From JBPEWY01 sp965224095 (GTDB lineage Bacteria; Bacteroidota; Bacteroidia; Flavobacteriales; Flavobacteriaceae), in the NCBI GenBank assembly GCA_965224095.1, contig OZ245039.1, positions 1,798,001-1,862,000 on the forward strand: 64,000 nt of DNA. The letters run 5' to 3'. Every line of letters starts with the position of its first letter. Position 1 is the first letter of the stretch. Under the pieces are notes generated by a model, which did not search any database, was not told where the DNA came from, and saw only the letters and a list, made by a program, of their open reading frames with translations. The position numbers and the translations under genes were made by a program. Shown here one piece after another: positions 35,368 to 44,393 of the stretch.

Positions 35368-38300
35368 TCAAAACCCAAACCCCATTTTAAAAGCGATACG
35401 AAGTCCGTCGTCACTACTAAAAGCCGATATGTTTCCGGTAAGCATATTCGCCATATTTATAAACAATCCTCCACCAATTGATGTGTTCCAATCATCTTCA
35501 TTATAAATGGTATTTAATACCAAATCGTCATCGACCCAAACACGCCCGTAATCCAGCCCTCCATAAATGCCAATATACAAAGGCATCACTCCGGTTTTTA
35601 CATCACTGAAGTTCCACCTGAGATCTACTGATTGCACAAAAGCGCTTTTTCCTGTGAAGCGTTCATTTCTATATCCTCTCAGACCCGTATTAGCTCCTAA
35701 TGCAGCCCCTTGATAAAATTCAAAATCGTCTCCCAGATTCATATGGCCTCTTAGTTTGGTAGCCAGGACCAGTTGCCCGCTTGGAATTAATCTGTAGCTT
35801 ATTCCCAGTTCAGGAATCAAATACCCGAACCCTTTTTCACTATCCACGTTATTCTTATATCCTGTTTGGAGTGCCAGCTGAAATCCAAGTGTTGGAAAGG
35901 CTTCCAAATCTGCATTCGTAAATTCGTACCGGGCATCTACGCCATAAAAATCCTGTTCGTCAAAAATGGGATCGTCCGCTTCAAAAGTTTCTACAAACCG
36001 TCCGGCTGTTCGCTCTACTTCATTTGATTCATATAGGACCCCCACATTCAGGCTTGCGCCCATTTCTCCTCTCCATATCAAAGAAGGTCTGATTCTAAAA
36101 GTTCTGATCCGGGTCCGGTTAAAATCGAGATCGGCATTTATACCATCATCTTCATCCGCCTCCGGATTGGGTGTGCTGTTTCCGTATCCAAAAAAGTTTA
36201 TCGAGTAATTCGGACTGTTAAATTGAACTTCCATTCCTAAATTCATGCTCTTAATCACATTGGCAAATTCACCATTATAATTCAGATTAAAGCCATTGGT
36301 GGCAAAATAGTAGGCGGCTGAAAAGCTGTGCTGTGAAGTAAACGGGTTTCGTTCAAAACCATAATTGGTATAGGTATTTACTATTCCGATACGCAATCCG
36401 TCATCCGGGTTTGAGCCAATAGATGGAATGAGTTGATTGGTATTATTTTTCAACTTCTTGTAATCGTATACATTGGTTTCATAATCGTCACTGAATTTCT
36501 TTATTCCCTTATTGCTCTTTACCTCACTTTTTTTGGATTTATAATCGTAATACGTAGTTTTTTTTCCATTTTCAATATCGTAAGTATCTTTATTCTGCCC
36601 ACCGATCAACCTCAGTTTAATCAGGTGGTTGCCATTTCCCGTAACATGAAACACATCTTTGTCATCGAGGGCGTAAATCCAAATCTCTTTTGTTTGATCC
36701 CTGGAATAGGTTCGCTGGTGGAATACCTCTCCTTTTTTTCCGTTTTTTATTCGGTAGGCCGTAACCTTTGTTTTTCCTCCCTGCATTCGTTCAATTTCAA
36801 ACCAATCGTCTTTATTAGTTCCTTTAACTACGGCAAATTTATTGACCAGTCCAAAATATCGATCTGAAATTTTCTGGAGGTTCGCCCTTCGGGCCTTCAG
36901 GGTATTCTTTACTTTTTCCAGGGTTTCGTCTCTTACTTCTTCCGGAAAGTTAAGGAAGGCTTTTTCTATAACCTCATCCGTAACTCCCTTTTGAATAAAG
37001 GCTACCTGCTCATCCCAAACATCTTTTCCCGACTGTTGAATTAGTTCCATATCCAGCGGATATGGTTCTACATTTACTCCTTTTACATCAACCAGATCTT
37101 CACTGTATTTTCGAAGTAATCGTGCTGCGGGGATTAACTTTACCGAAGTGCCTAATAAAACTCCATCAGCCATTATGGAAAACGCCTGGTCTCTGTCGCG
37201 AGGCATGGGGCGATATATTTTTTTTCCGTCTTCTTCAAATTCTATCCATCGCCACTGATCCTGATGCCTGTCCCAGTCTCCTATAAGCATATCAAACAAA
37301 CGAGCTCTTATATAAGAAGCTTCATCAATAACGATATCTTCATCTTTGTGAAGCCTTTTCATCATATCATCGGTTCCCCGTAGTTTATCCTGATATCCAA
37401 AACTCGCCTGATCACTGTGTCCTTCTGATGTATGTTCTTCTATCATGTACAATTCATCACCAAATTCAGTATTAAAATAACCCAGGGTATTCTGTTTGGG
37501 CACGTAATACAATACGGGGTTGGTATGGTAAACTCCGGCACCATCGGCCAGAGCACCTATGGCAAAAGGCGCGTAAGGGTGAGACCCGGTAAAAACATCC
37601 AAAAGCAGGTTTTCGGCAACCGTATCGTCAAATTGCCCTTCAATATACTGATCGGCAAAAACGGTAGCCTGCAAGTACTGAACTGCCTGCTTTCTCAAGG
37701 CCCTCATAACATACTGCGCTCCGTTTTTATCTTTAAGCCGCAGGGATTTCGATTGATTGCCTCCTCCCTTTCGCACCGGAGTTAATCCACCAAACAGTGT
37801 ATCTAAATCCACGGTAGGCACTTTCACTTTTGTACTGTAATACTTCCTGTAACGGTCTCCCCAAATAAATTTGTGAAAGCCGGATTTCCGGGTTTCTTCT
37901 TCGGTATAAATAGAGGCTGATTTTTCTTTCGGGAAGCTTTTGGGGTAGGTAGTAAACACTTTTTTGGTGTTGGCAGGAAGCACATCGGTTTCAAAAACAG
38001 GTTTTTCCGATTCAACCGAATAAAATCGCACATAGGAAGAGCCGTCTTTAAACACATCCAGTCTTGCATATCCCGGAGTGGCATAGGCAAATTGCCCTCC
38101 TCCGACATTTCGCACCGCATCGGTTTTTGAGCCGGAACCGCTTACTATCTGTCTTAAATTGTCTTCAACAATATATTGTAAATTGTGTTCGTGGCCCGAA
38201 ACAAATACTACCTTGTTATTTTGCTGTGCTGCTGTTACCAGTAGTTTTTTTAACTCGTTATATCTTGCATTTTGCAAATCCACATTGGCTACGCCACTGG

Positions 38301-39069
38301 TTTTTCTGATCACATTTTTTAAGGTTCCCAATACAGGTATGGGAGACATATGACTTCCAAAAGAATATTGTCCTCCGTGAGATCCGTTGGTATACATGGG
38401 GTGGTGTAAAGCCACAACCGTGGTTTTGCCTCTGGCTTTTTTAATAAGGCTTCTGAATTCATCTAAAAAAGCCTTGCGCGTCTTAAAATCGCAATCGTCA
38501 TTAATGGTTGGTTGTTTATCCCAATTTGTTATATACCAATGGCTGTCAATTAAAATAAGTTCGATGTCTTGTGAAACATGAATCTTTTCAATCGGACATC
38601 CATCCTGTGGTAAAAAAGAATTATCACCAAGTGTTTTTTCCACCCATTTTTCCTCTCTTTTTAATCCTTTAACTCCATGGTTATACCAGTCGTGATTTCC
38701 AGGAATAAAGAGTGTTTGGCCTTTGAAGTTTTTAGCTGCATCAATTTGCACCTGTAATCTGTGCTCTGCCAGGGCACGATCTTCCTTTGATTTCTTCGGC
38801 ATTCCTTTGGGGTAAATATTATCTCCCAAAAAAATGGCAGTACTGTTTTTTCCTGCATTGTCCAGTTCTTTTTTAAACTTTTGTAATGCCCCGGAAACAG
38901 TTCCCTGTTCGGAATTTCCGGCATCACCAATAAGGTAGAAAGAGTGTTTTATTTCTTTATCGGGAAAAGAGCTTTGCTGAATACTATTCCTGTATTGCGG
39001 CTTATAAGTTGCACATGAGCTAATAAAAAAAAAGATGACAATTATAACGAGAGCGCTTTTATACTTCAT
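35368..39069 (-). CDS. Calcineurin-like phosphoesterase / DRH-kinase-like / Omp85-type barrel fusion lipoprotein
   Basis: 1233 residues with a lipoprotein signal (FFFISSCATYKP, C19). (1) Residues 42-350: metallophosphoesterase with GDAGN (48-52), LGDNIYP (81-87), GNHDW (124-128), HHP (222-224) and GHEHN (292-296), purple-acid-phosphatase-like. (2) About 425-760: a region with SLRLKDKNGAQYVMRALRK (442-460), DMLIGDWDRHQDQW (593-606) and PRDRDQAF (623-630); this resembles the nucleotide-lysine, D-x-DRH-x-x-N/Q catalytic loop and metal-binding Asp of HipA/PI-kinase/Fam20-type kinases. (3) About 900-1233: outer-membrane barrel with the Omp85-type GLRGYRNERF motif and a terminal Phe. Domain 1 and the barrel type are secure; the kinase-like reading of the middle is inference. 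Confidence 0.8.
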   Translation of the reverse strand: MKYKSALVIIVIFFFISSCATYKPQYRNSIQQSSFPDKEIKHSFYLIGDAGNSEQGTVSGALQKFKKELDNAGKNSTAIFLGDNIYPKGMPKKSKEDRALAEHRLQVQIDAAKNFKGQTLFIPGNHDWYNHGVKGLKREEKWVEKTLGDNSFLPQDGCPIEKIHVSQDIELILIDSHWYITNWDKQPTINDDCDFKTRKAFLDEFRSLIKKARGKTTVVALHHPMYTNGSHGGQYSFGSHMSPIPVLGTLKNVIRKTSGVANVDLQNARYNELKKLLVTAAQQNNKVVFVSGHEHNLQYIVEDNLRQIVSGSGSKTDAVRNVGGGQFAYATPGYARLDVFKDGSSYVRFYSVESEKPVFETDVLPANTKKVFTTYPKSFPKEKSASIYTEEETRKSGFHKFIWGDRYRKYYSTKVKVPTVDLDTLFGGLTPVRKGGGNQSKSLRLKDKNGAQYVMRALRKQAVQYLQATVFADQYIEGQFDDTVAENLLLDVFTGSHPYAPFAIGALADGAGVYHTNPVLYYVPKQNTLGYFNTEFGDELYMIEEHTSEGHSDQASFGYQDKLRGTDDMMKRLHKDEDIVIDEASYIRARLFDMLIGDWDRHQDQWRWIEFEEDGKKIYRPMPRDRDQAFSIMADGVLLGTSVKLIPAARLLRKYSEDLVDVKGVNVEPYPLDMELIQQSGKDVWDEQVAFIQKGVTDEVIEKAFLNFPEEVRDETLEKVKNTLKARRANLQKISDRYFGLVNKFAVVKGTNKDDWFEIERMQGGKTKVTAYRIKNGKKGEVFHQRTYSRDQTKEIWIYALDDKDVFHVTGNGNHLIKLRLIGGQNKDTYDIENGKKTTYYDYKSKKSEVKSNKGIKKFSDDYETNVYDYKKLKNNTNQLIPSIGSNPDDGLRIGIVNTYTNYGFERNPFTSQHSFSAAYYFATNGFNLNYNGEFANVIKSMNLGMEVQFNSPNYSINFFGYGNSTPNPEADEDDGINADLDFNRTRIRTFRIRPSLIWRGEMGASLNVGVLYESNEVERTAGRFVETFEADDPIFDEQDFYGVDARYEFTNADLEAFPTLGFQLALQTGYKNNVDSEKGFGYLIPELGISYRLIPSGQLVLATKLRGHMNLGDDFEFYQGAALGANTGLRGYRNERFTGKSAFVQSVDLRWNFSDVKTGVMPLYIGIYGGLDYGRVWVDDDLVLNTIYNEDDWNTSIGGGLFINMANMLTGNISAFSSDDGLRIAFKMGFGF

Positions 39070-39201
39070 GGATTGGTTAATTAATTGTCGTTTAAAGTTA
39101 CTGTTTTTTTTACAAATTTGATTTTGTTTAATATCCCGTATGACCGGCTAACAGTATCGATATTGTTTGGTGTTAAACAGGTTCTTATAAAAGCATAAGC
39201 C

Positions 39202-40332
39202 TTACCACCAAACGGAATTGGGTTTTGGCAGCTCATTGCACACTATGGGTTCTCCAATTTTTGGTGTTACCAAAGGTAATTGAAGTTCACTTGCTTTTTC
39301 AGTTACGCGCTCAATGGGGTCGGTCCACGAATGCAAAGCCAGTTTAAAAGTGCCCCAATGTATCGGCATCATGGCTTTGGCCCGTACATCAACTCCGGCC
39401 TGAGCGGTTTCTTCAGGAAACATATGGATATCCGGCCACATTTTGTTGTATTGCCCACACTCTATCATAGCAAAATCAAAAGGGCCATATTTATCGCCTA
39501 TTTGCTTGAAATGTGGTCCATAACCACTATCTCCGCTAAAGAAAATACTCGTATCATCAGATTTTATAACCCAGGAACTCCACAGAGTGCTTTGACCATT
39601 TGTAAGCTTCCTGCCCGAAAAATGTTGTGCAGGAGTACATACCAATTGTATGTCTTTAAATACGGTTTCATTCCACCAATCCATTTCAGTAATTTTATTT
39701 CCATTAATCCCCCAGGCTTCCAGGTGAACACCCACTCCGAGCGGAACATAATAGGCTTCAACTTTATCTTTTAATCTTTTGATCGATCCATAATCCAGGT
39801 GGTCGTAATGATCATGAGAAATCAATACCGCATCAATTTTTGGCAGTTTTTCAATTTCAATAGGGAGTTCTTTATTAAAGCGTTTACCGCCTAGCCATGG
39901 GTGTGGTGCCGGGACTTCACCAAACATAGGGTCAATAAGAATGTTCTTGCCATTTATCTGTAATAAAAAAGCTGAGTGGCCAAACCAAACAAGGCGCGTA
40001 TTTTTATCATAATTTGCAATTCCCGTTGAATCGATCTTTTGAACCGGTACATTGTTTTCTGGTCTTCCGTTTTCAACTTTTTCAAAAAAGAATTTTCTTG
40101 AAATCTTTAACATTTCCGAAAAACTAGGGTCTTTGGGAACGTTTTTTTTATTGACAAAAACACCTTCTTTAAACTGTTCGGACGACAGATACAGTGATTG
40201 TCGCTCTTTGGATACATCGCCTCCAAATGATGGATACAAATTAACGAAGGCCATATAAAAAACGACCAGCAATGCTACCAGGGCTAAGATAGATATAAGC
40301 ATACGCTTCAATATTTTTTTAAACTTTTTCAA
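39202..40332 (-). CDS. Membrane-anchored metallo-beta-lactamase-fold hydrolase (NAPE-PLD-like)
   Basis: N-terminal membrane anchor (LISILALVALLVVFYMAFV) then an MBL fold. The zinc motif is SHDHYDHLD near residue 172, with further ligands in CTPAQHFSGR, FSGDSGYG and IHWGTFKLA. The WFGHSAFLLQINGKNILIDP stretch, WFGHSAFL in particular, is typical of the RomA/NAPE-PLD-like group, suggesting phospholipid- or lipid-like substrates, unproven. The frame starts with TTG (40332), which supplies a positive n-region KKFKKILKR; the first ATG is 40302 and would lack it. Upstream of it lies the AraC-type gene in the same orientation, 108 bases away. Confidence 0.82.
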   Translation of the reverse strand: MKKFKKILKRMLISILALVALLVVFYMAFVNLYPSFGGDVSKERQSLYLSSEQFKEGVFVNKKNVPKDPSFSEMLKISRKFFFEKVENGRPENNVPVQKIDSTGIANYDKNTRLVWFGHSAFLLQINGKNILIDPMFGEVPAPHPWLGGKRFNKELPIEIEKLPKIDAVLISHDHYDHLDYGSIKRLKDKVEAYYVPLGVGVHLEAWGINGNKITEMDWWNETVFKDIQLVCTPAQHFSGRKLTNGQSTLWSSWVIKSDDTSIFFSGDSGYGPHFKQIGDKYGPFDFAMIECGQYNKMWPDIHMFPEETAQAGVDVRAKAMMPIHWGTFKLALHSWTDPIERVTEKASELQLPLVTPKIGEPIVCNELPKPNSVWW

Positions 40333-40440
40333 GAGTATTCTGGTTATATATATTTTGTGATTTCTTTAAGTCATTGTGAGTAACACCATGTATTACTCAT
40401 TTTCAGGCTAATCTGAATAATCGTCGGGTTTTAGGTTGCA

Positions 40441-41358
40441 CTAATTTTGACGCCGGTAGTGCGCCGGACTCATCCCGGTTTGCTTTTTAAAGAGCTTGCT
40501 AAAGTGCTGTGGGTATTCAAAGCCTAAATTATATGCTATTTCGCTAATGGACTCTGAGGTTCCCAGCAATTTGTTTTTAGCTTTATTTACTACAAAGGCG
40601 TAGATATGATCTTTGGCACTCCTGCCCGTTTCCTTCTTTAACAAATCGCTTAAATAATTGGGAGACATATGTAATTGTTCTCCGCAATACTTAACGGAAG
40701 GCAGTCCTTCTTCCATGGGTTTTTCCGAATTGAAATAGCTTTTTAAAAAACTTTCAAATTCGGCAACATGGTCCTGATGTAAATTGGCTCGAACATAAAA
40801 CTGTCGGTCGTAATAGCGATTGCAATAATCTAAAATCAATTCTATGGTGGAGATAATAAGCTTTTGACTATGTTTATCAATATTCTGATTGATCTCTGCT
40901 TCTATTTTCTTAATCAAATCGGTCAGTGTTGCTTTTTCGTCTTCAGATAAGTGCAGGGCTTCATGCACCTCATAATCAAAAAAGGTATAATTATCAATGG
41001 TTTTACCTAATTCTGATTTTCTAATTAAATCAGGATGAAATAATAGTACCCACCCTTTAGCATCATCGGCAATATTTTTCTCCTCGGACGATAAGACCTG
41101 ATTGGGTTTGGAAAATACCATAGTACCTTCGGTAAAATCGTAACTGTTTCTTCCGTATCCCATAGATCCTGTAATACCGTCTTTTAACGAAACCATAAAC
41201 AGATCGGTATTAAACTTCAGCCCTTCAAACTGGTGGAAATCCGGAAAATCTTTTGCCCACATAACACTAATTAACGGATGCTTCGGAGGGGTTTTACCAA
41301 ACAATTTATTTGCCTCTGTAATCGATTTTATATGGAATATCTTATTCATACCAAACAT
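40441..41358 (-). CDS. AraC-family transcriptional regulator
   Basis: 305 residues. An N-terminal cupin-like sensing domain (about 25-130) is followed by a C-terminal double helix-turn-helix: LHMSPNYLSDLLKKETGRS near 225 and SISEIAYNLGFEYPQHFSKLFKKQTG near 270, the second being the family signature (GFEYPQHFSKLFKK core). It lies 11 bases after the SDR gene and is probably co-transcribed with it; it may regulate that operon. No effector can be inferred. A second ATG at 41349 (MNKIFH) is an equal start candidate. Confidence 0.9.
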   Translation of the reverse strand: MFGMNKIFHIKSITEANKLFGKTPPKHPLISVMWAKDFPDFHQFEGLKFNTDLFMVSLKDGITGSMGYGRNSYDFTEGTMVFSKPNQVLSSEEKNIADDAKGWVLLFHPDLIRKSELGKTIDNYTFFDYEVHEALHLSEDEKATLTDLIKKIEAEINQNIDKHSQKLIISTIELILDYCNRYYDRQFYVRANLHQDHVAEFESFLKSYFNSEKPMEEGLPSVKYCGEQLHMSPNYLSDLLKKETGRSAKDHIYAFVVNKAKNKLLGTSESISEIAYNLGFEYPQHFSKLFKKQTGMSPAHYRRQN

Positions 41359-41369
41359 CTAATTTAAGT

Positions 41370-42197
41370 TCATTTTTCCATTTTGCGAATCATTTTCATA
41401 ATCATCTTATCAAAACCTTTATCGCTCAGCCATTTTCTTCCTATTAATGTTTGGCGTGCCATTTTACCTGCTGCATATCGTGTTTTAGGTTTATTGGAGT
41501 CCAGGGCTTTTGAAATTGTTTTTGCAATTACATCCGGTTCGCTATAATTTCCCGGTTTATAAGCATTGGTCATTACTTTTTCCATAGATTTCTTCAAACC
41601 GGTATACGGGCTACTTTCCAGGTCGCCAAATTGATGGTCCATTGCCTGGTCGAATTCAGTTTTAATAGCTCCGGGTTCAATGATAACCACATCGATTCCA
41701 AATGGTTGTACTTCTAATCGGAGGCAATCACTCCAACCTTCTAATGCGTGTTTTGTGGCATGGTACCAGGCCCCCAGGGGTGTATAAATTTTACCTCCTA
41801 CCGATGATATATTAATTATGGTTCCCAAATGTTGTTTTCGCATAGCGGGTAAAACTGCTTTAGTTACTTCTGCCAAACCAAATAAGTTTACATCAAATTG
41901 ACGTTTTGCCTGCTCATAGCTAATTTCTTCTATGGGGCCATAGACCGCATATCCCGCATTATTAACTAATATATCAATGCGATTCTGTTCGGTTAAAATT
42001 TCCTGAACCACATTTTTTACCTGCTCGTGGTTTGTAACATCCATGGCTCTTGCATATCCGCCGGCCTTTACCAAATCCTGCATTTTCTCAATCCTGCGCG
42101 CAACCCCGTAAACTATATGTCCTTCTTTAATTAACCGTAGTGCGGTTGCTTTTCCTATTCCTGAGGAAGCTCCGGTTATCAGTGCTACTTTTTTCAT
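41370..42197 (-). CDS. Short-chain dehydrogenase/reductase
   Basis: NAD(P)-dependent oxidoreductase with the classical SDR set: TGASSGIG (8-15), NNAGYAVYGPIEE near 88, the catalytic Ser in INISSVGG and the YHATK pair near 150. An R at the end of beta strand 2 (GVARR) suggests NADP preference. 275 residues. Substrate unknown. It is followed by the AraC-type regulator. A -7-like TAATTTTG lies 23 bases upstream of the start. Confidence 0.9.
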   Translation of the reverse strand: MKKVALITGASSGIGKATALRLIKEGHIVYGVARRIEKMQDLVKAGGYARAMDVTNHEQVKNVVQEILTEQNRIDILVNNAGYAVYGPIEEISYEQAKRQFDVNLFGLAEVTKAVLPAMRKQHLGTIINISSVGGKIYTPLGAWYHATKHALEGWSDCLRLEVQPFGIDVVIIEPGAIKTEFDQAMDHQFGDLESSPYTGLKKSMEKVMTNAYKPGNYSEPDVIAKTISKALDSNKPKTRYAAGKMARQTLIGRKWLSDKGFDKMIMKMIRKMEK

Positions 42198-42220
42198 TGT
42201 TTACATTTTAAATTACAAAA

Positions 42221-42228
42221 CAAAATTA
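42221..42228 (-). promoter_or_regulatory. -7 element for the SDR-araC unit
   Basis: TAATTTTG on the minus strand fits TAnnTTTG and lies 23 bases before the SDR ATG. No clear -33 partner. Confidence 0.35.
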
Positions 42229-42293
42229 AACCTGTTGGAGGTTAAAAAAGTATACATTTCACTGAAGCTCGTATATATTTTACAGGGCAATTA

Positions 42294-43511
42294 TTAAATA
42301 ATCTCAGTATTAAATATAACCTCACCGGCCAATGTTCTATGAACCGGGCATTTTGACGCAATTTCTTTTAGTCGTTCTTTTTGTTTTTCATCCAGATTTC
42401 CAACAAGCCTGAGTTTTTTGTTTATATGATCCAGATAAGTGGGCTTTTCAAGATCAATTTTCAAATCGTCACTGTGCCTTTTGGAATGCGACAGGTATAT
42501 ATAAACTTCCTTAAGGTCCCATTGCTTTCGTTGCGCATACATTTTTAAAGTCATCACGGTACAGGCTGCCAGGCCGGCGTTCAGATACTCATAGGGTGAC
42601 GGTCCAAAATCATCTCCCCCAATACTTTCCGGCTCATCGGCTACCATACTGTGGTTTTTAGTTTGTATAAATGTGGTAAAATTGTCTTCTGTAAGATTCA
42701 AATGGCCCACCAGTTGTTCTCCTTCCGGACTTATCATTATATTTTCTTTTTCCGGTAGATAGTTTAATACCCAGGCACCTATCATATTCCCCGTATAAAG
42801 GCTGTCTTCTTTTTTGGAGAGTAAATGATCGGCTTTATCTAACGATATAAAGCTCTTGGGGTGATGAGCCTGGTGATATAACTCCTGAGCATTGCTAATT
42901 CCAACTGTAGCATCAAAGGGAGCATGCATAATAAGCAGAGGTTTTCGCAGATTTTTTACGACTTCAGGAAGGCTTGTTTTATCAAAATCCTCCACAAAAT
43001 CCCTATCTATTTTAAAAGGCCTTCCTCCTATATGGATTTCTACTTCTCCCTTTTCCTGTATTTCCTGAATACCATGTGAGAACAAATGTTTTACATGGCT
43101 TATGGTAGCCGGTGCTCCTATGGTAGCCACTGCCTTAATATCCGGTAATTTGGAAGCAGCCACCAAAACAGCCGCTCCCCCCAGCGAATGACCAATGAGC
43201 AGGCTGGGTGCCTCATACGCTTTCTTTATAAATTCATGTACCGCTAACAAATCGTTTACGTTAGCCGAAAAATGACTTTCGGCAAACGAACCCTCACTTC
43301 TTCCAAGGCCAGTAAAATCAAAACGTATTACTCCAAAGCCATGATTGGTAAGTGATCTGCTTATATTTTTTACCGCTCCCAGAGTACTGCTACAGGTAAA
43401 ACAGTGTGCAAAAATTGCATAGTAATTGGGTTTTTGATTGGCCGGAAGTTCCAGATGAGCCTGTAACTCATATCCCTTGTGGTTTTTAATTTTAAGTCTT
43501 GAGCTTTTCAT
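42294..43511 (-). CDS. Alpha/beta hydrolase-OsmC fusion protein
   Basis: 405 residues in two domains. Residues 1-255: alpha/beta hydrolase with the nucleophile elbow LLIGHSLGGAAVL near 102 and a late catalytic His in KADHLLSK near 225. Residues about 275-405: OsmC/Ohr-like domain with the first redox Cys in NAGLAACTVMTLKMYA and the second in ASKCPVHRTL, the usual thiol-dependent peroxidase pair. Hydrolase-OsmC fusions are known in Bacteroidota and proteobacteria. It may detoxify organic peroxides or acyl peroxides. It ends a group of thiol-redox genes on the same strand. Confidence 0.9.
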   Translation of the reverse strand: MKSSRLKIKNHKGYELQAHLELPANQKPNYYAIFAHCFTCSSTLGAVKNISRSLTNHGFGVIRFDFTGLGRSEGSFAESHFSANVNDLLAVHEFIKKAYEAPSLLIGHSLGGAAVLVAASKLPDIKAVATIGAPATISHVKHLFSHGIQEIQEKGEVEIHIGGRPFKIDRDFVEDFDKTSLPEVVKNLRKPLLIMHAPFDATVGISNAQELYHQAHHPKSFISLDKADHLLSKKEDSLYTGNMIGAWVLNYLPEKENIMISPEGEQLVGHLNLTEDNFTTFIQTKNHSMVADEPESIGGDDFGPSPYEYLNAGLAACTVMTLKMYAQRKQWDLKEVYIYLSHSKRHSDDLKIDLEKPTYLDHINKKLRLVGNLDEKQKERLKEIASKCPVHRTLAGEVIFNTEII

Positions 43512-43541
43512 TTTATATATTGTGCATTATTGTTTCTTTTC

Positions 43542-43808
43542 TTATGGAACGGCCCGGTTACACTTATGCAACCATTTATCCAATTCCTTTTTAGTAGGAT
43601 TCCTTAATTTCTTTTTTCCAATAGTTATGGTTGGAAAATTGAGTTTCCGATTTTCGTACAGGCGGCGTAGCTCTTCAGCATAATCTTTATTTTTCTCTAT
43701 ATCTAAAAACCTATACGGTAACTTGGTTTCATTCAATAATTCTATATAATAATAAGTTTTATGACAACGGGCGGTGCCGTATAATTTTATTCCTTCAGGT
43801 GATCTCAT
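43542..43808 (-). CDS. Glutaredoxin-like protein with a single active-site cysteine
   Basis: 88 residues of the thioredoxin fold. The N-terminal strand leads into GTARCHKTYYY: C15 stands where glutaredoxins have the first Cys of CPxC, but T18 replaces the second. The cis-Pro loop appears as NFPTITIG. A C-terminal helix with KKELDKWLHKC follows. So it may be a monothiol glutaredoxin-like (NrdH/YruB type) protein or an Fe-S or glutathione/bacillithiol handler. Its start overlaps the upstream thioredoxin-like gene as ATGA. Confidence 0.75.
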   Translation of the reverse strand: MRSPEGIKLYGTARCHKTYYYIELLNETKLPYRFLDIEKNKDYAEELRRLYENRKLNFPTITIGKKKLRNPTKKELDKWLHKCNRAVP

Positions 43809-44287
43809 ATTTCCAATTGCTTTAAAAATTGAATGGCTGCTTCCGCGTTTAAGTGAAAATCAGCAAATACAATGTGATCGTGTTTATCAATAAAAATAAA
43901 CCAGGGAGTTCCTCCCGTTTGATAATTGGTCATGATATTTGATCTGGATTTTCCGTCATCGCCTGCATCGTGCCCAAATGGAATTTTAAGATCGTACTTT
44001 TTCTGTGTTTCCAACATTTTTTCATAGGTGTTGGCATGAAAACCTTCAAAGACCGTTTGAATTGCCAAAAAAACTACTTTCGTATTTCCCTCTAAGGCAT
44101 CTACCATCATCTTTAAATCCGGTAATCCTTTACTATGACATCCCGGGCACCAGCTCTGAAAACAGTAAAGCACTTTAAACTTGCCTTTGAAATCTCCTAA
44201 CGTCAAAGCATTAGAGGGCGTTCCGGAAGCATCTACCCATTGTTTCACATTAAATTCCGGGGCACTATACAACTTATCTTGTTCCAT
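43805..44287 (-). CDS. Thioredoxin/peroxiredoxin-like (TlpA-type) protein
   Basis: Thioredoxin-fold protein with the redox motif SWCPGC (C47, C50) and a cis-Pro in GGTPWFIFI. I start at ATG 44287 (MEQDKLYS); the longer frame adds 31 residues, but those bases overlap an apparent terminator of msrA. No signal peptide with this start, so it should be cytoplasmic. The extra insert after the CxxC helix resembles AhpC-TSA/redoxin-type domains. Co-translated with the glutaredoxin-like gene (ATGA). Confidence 0.85.
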   Translation of the reverse strand: MEQDKLYSAPEFNVKQWVDASGTPSNALTLGDFKGKFKVLYCFQSWCPGCHSKGLPDLKMMVDALEGNTKVVFLAIQTVFEGFHANTYEKMLETQKKYDLKIPFGHDAGDDGKSRSNIMTNYQTGGTPWFIFIDKHDHIVFADFHLNAEAAIQFLKQLEI

Positions 44288-44331
44288 CTTTATTTGACCT
44301 TTTATTTCTCTTTCCTTTTGGTTGTAAAATA

Positions 44332-44371
44332 AAACAGCAGCTACTTGAATCTCTATAAGTAACTGCTGTTT
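44332..44371 (-). terminator. Terminator after msrA
   Basis: Stem AAACAGCAG-TACTT against AAGTA-CTGCTGTTT with one mismatch and a 10-base loop. On the minus strand it is followed by TTTTATTTT. It lies 23 bases past the msrA stop and precedes the thioredoxin-like gene. Confidence 0.75.
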
Positions 44372-44393
44372 CCAGAACAATTATCATAGCGTT

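Noticed and set aside
35966..38581. Several open frames of 80-144 residues antisense to the phosphoesterase fusion
   Set aside because: All lie opposite the conserved domains of the long gene, with no motif or promoter of their own.
44288..44380. 31-residue N-terminal extension of the thioredoxin-like protein
   Set aside because: It would be encoded by the msrA terminator hairpin and has no thioredoxin-fold or signal-peptide features; ATG 44287 fits better.
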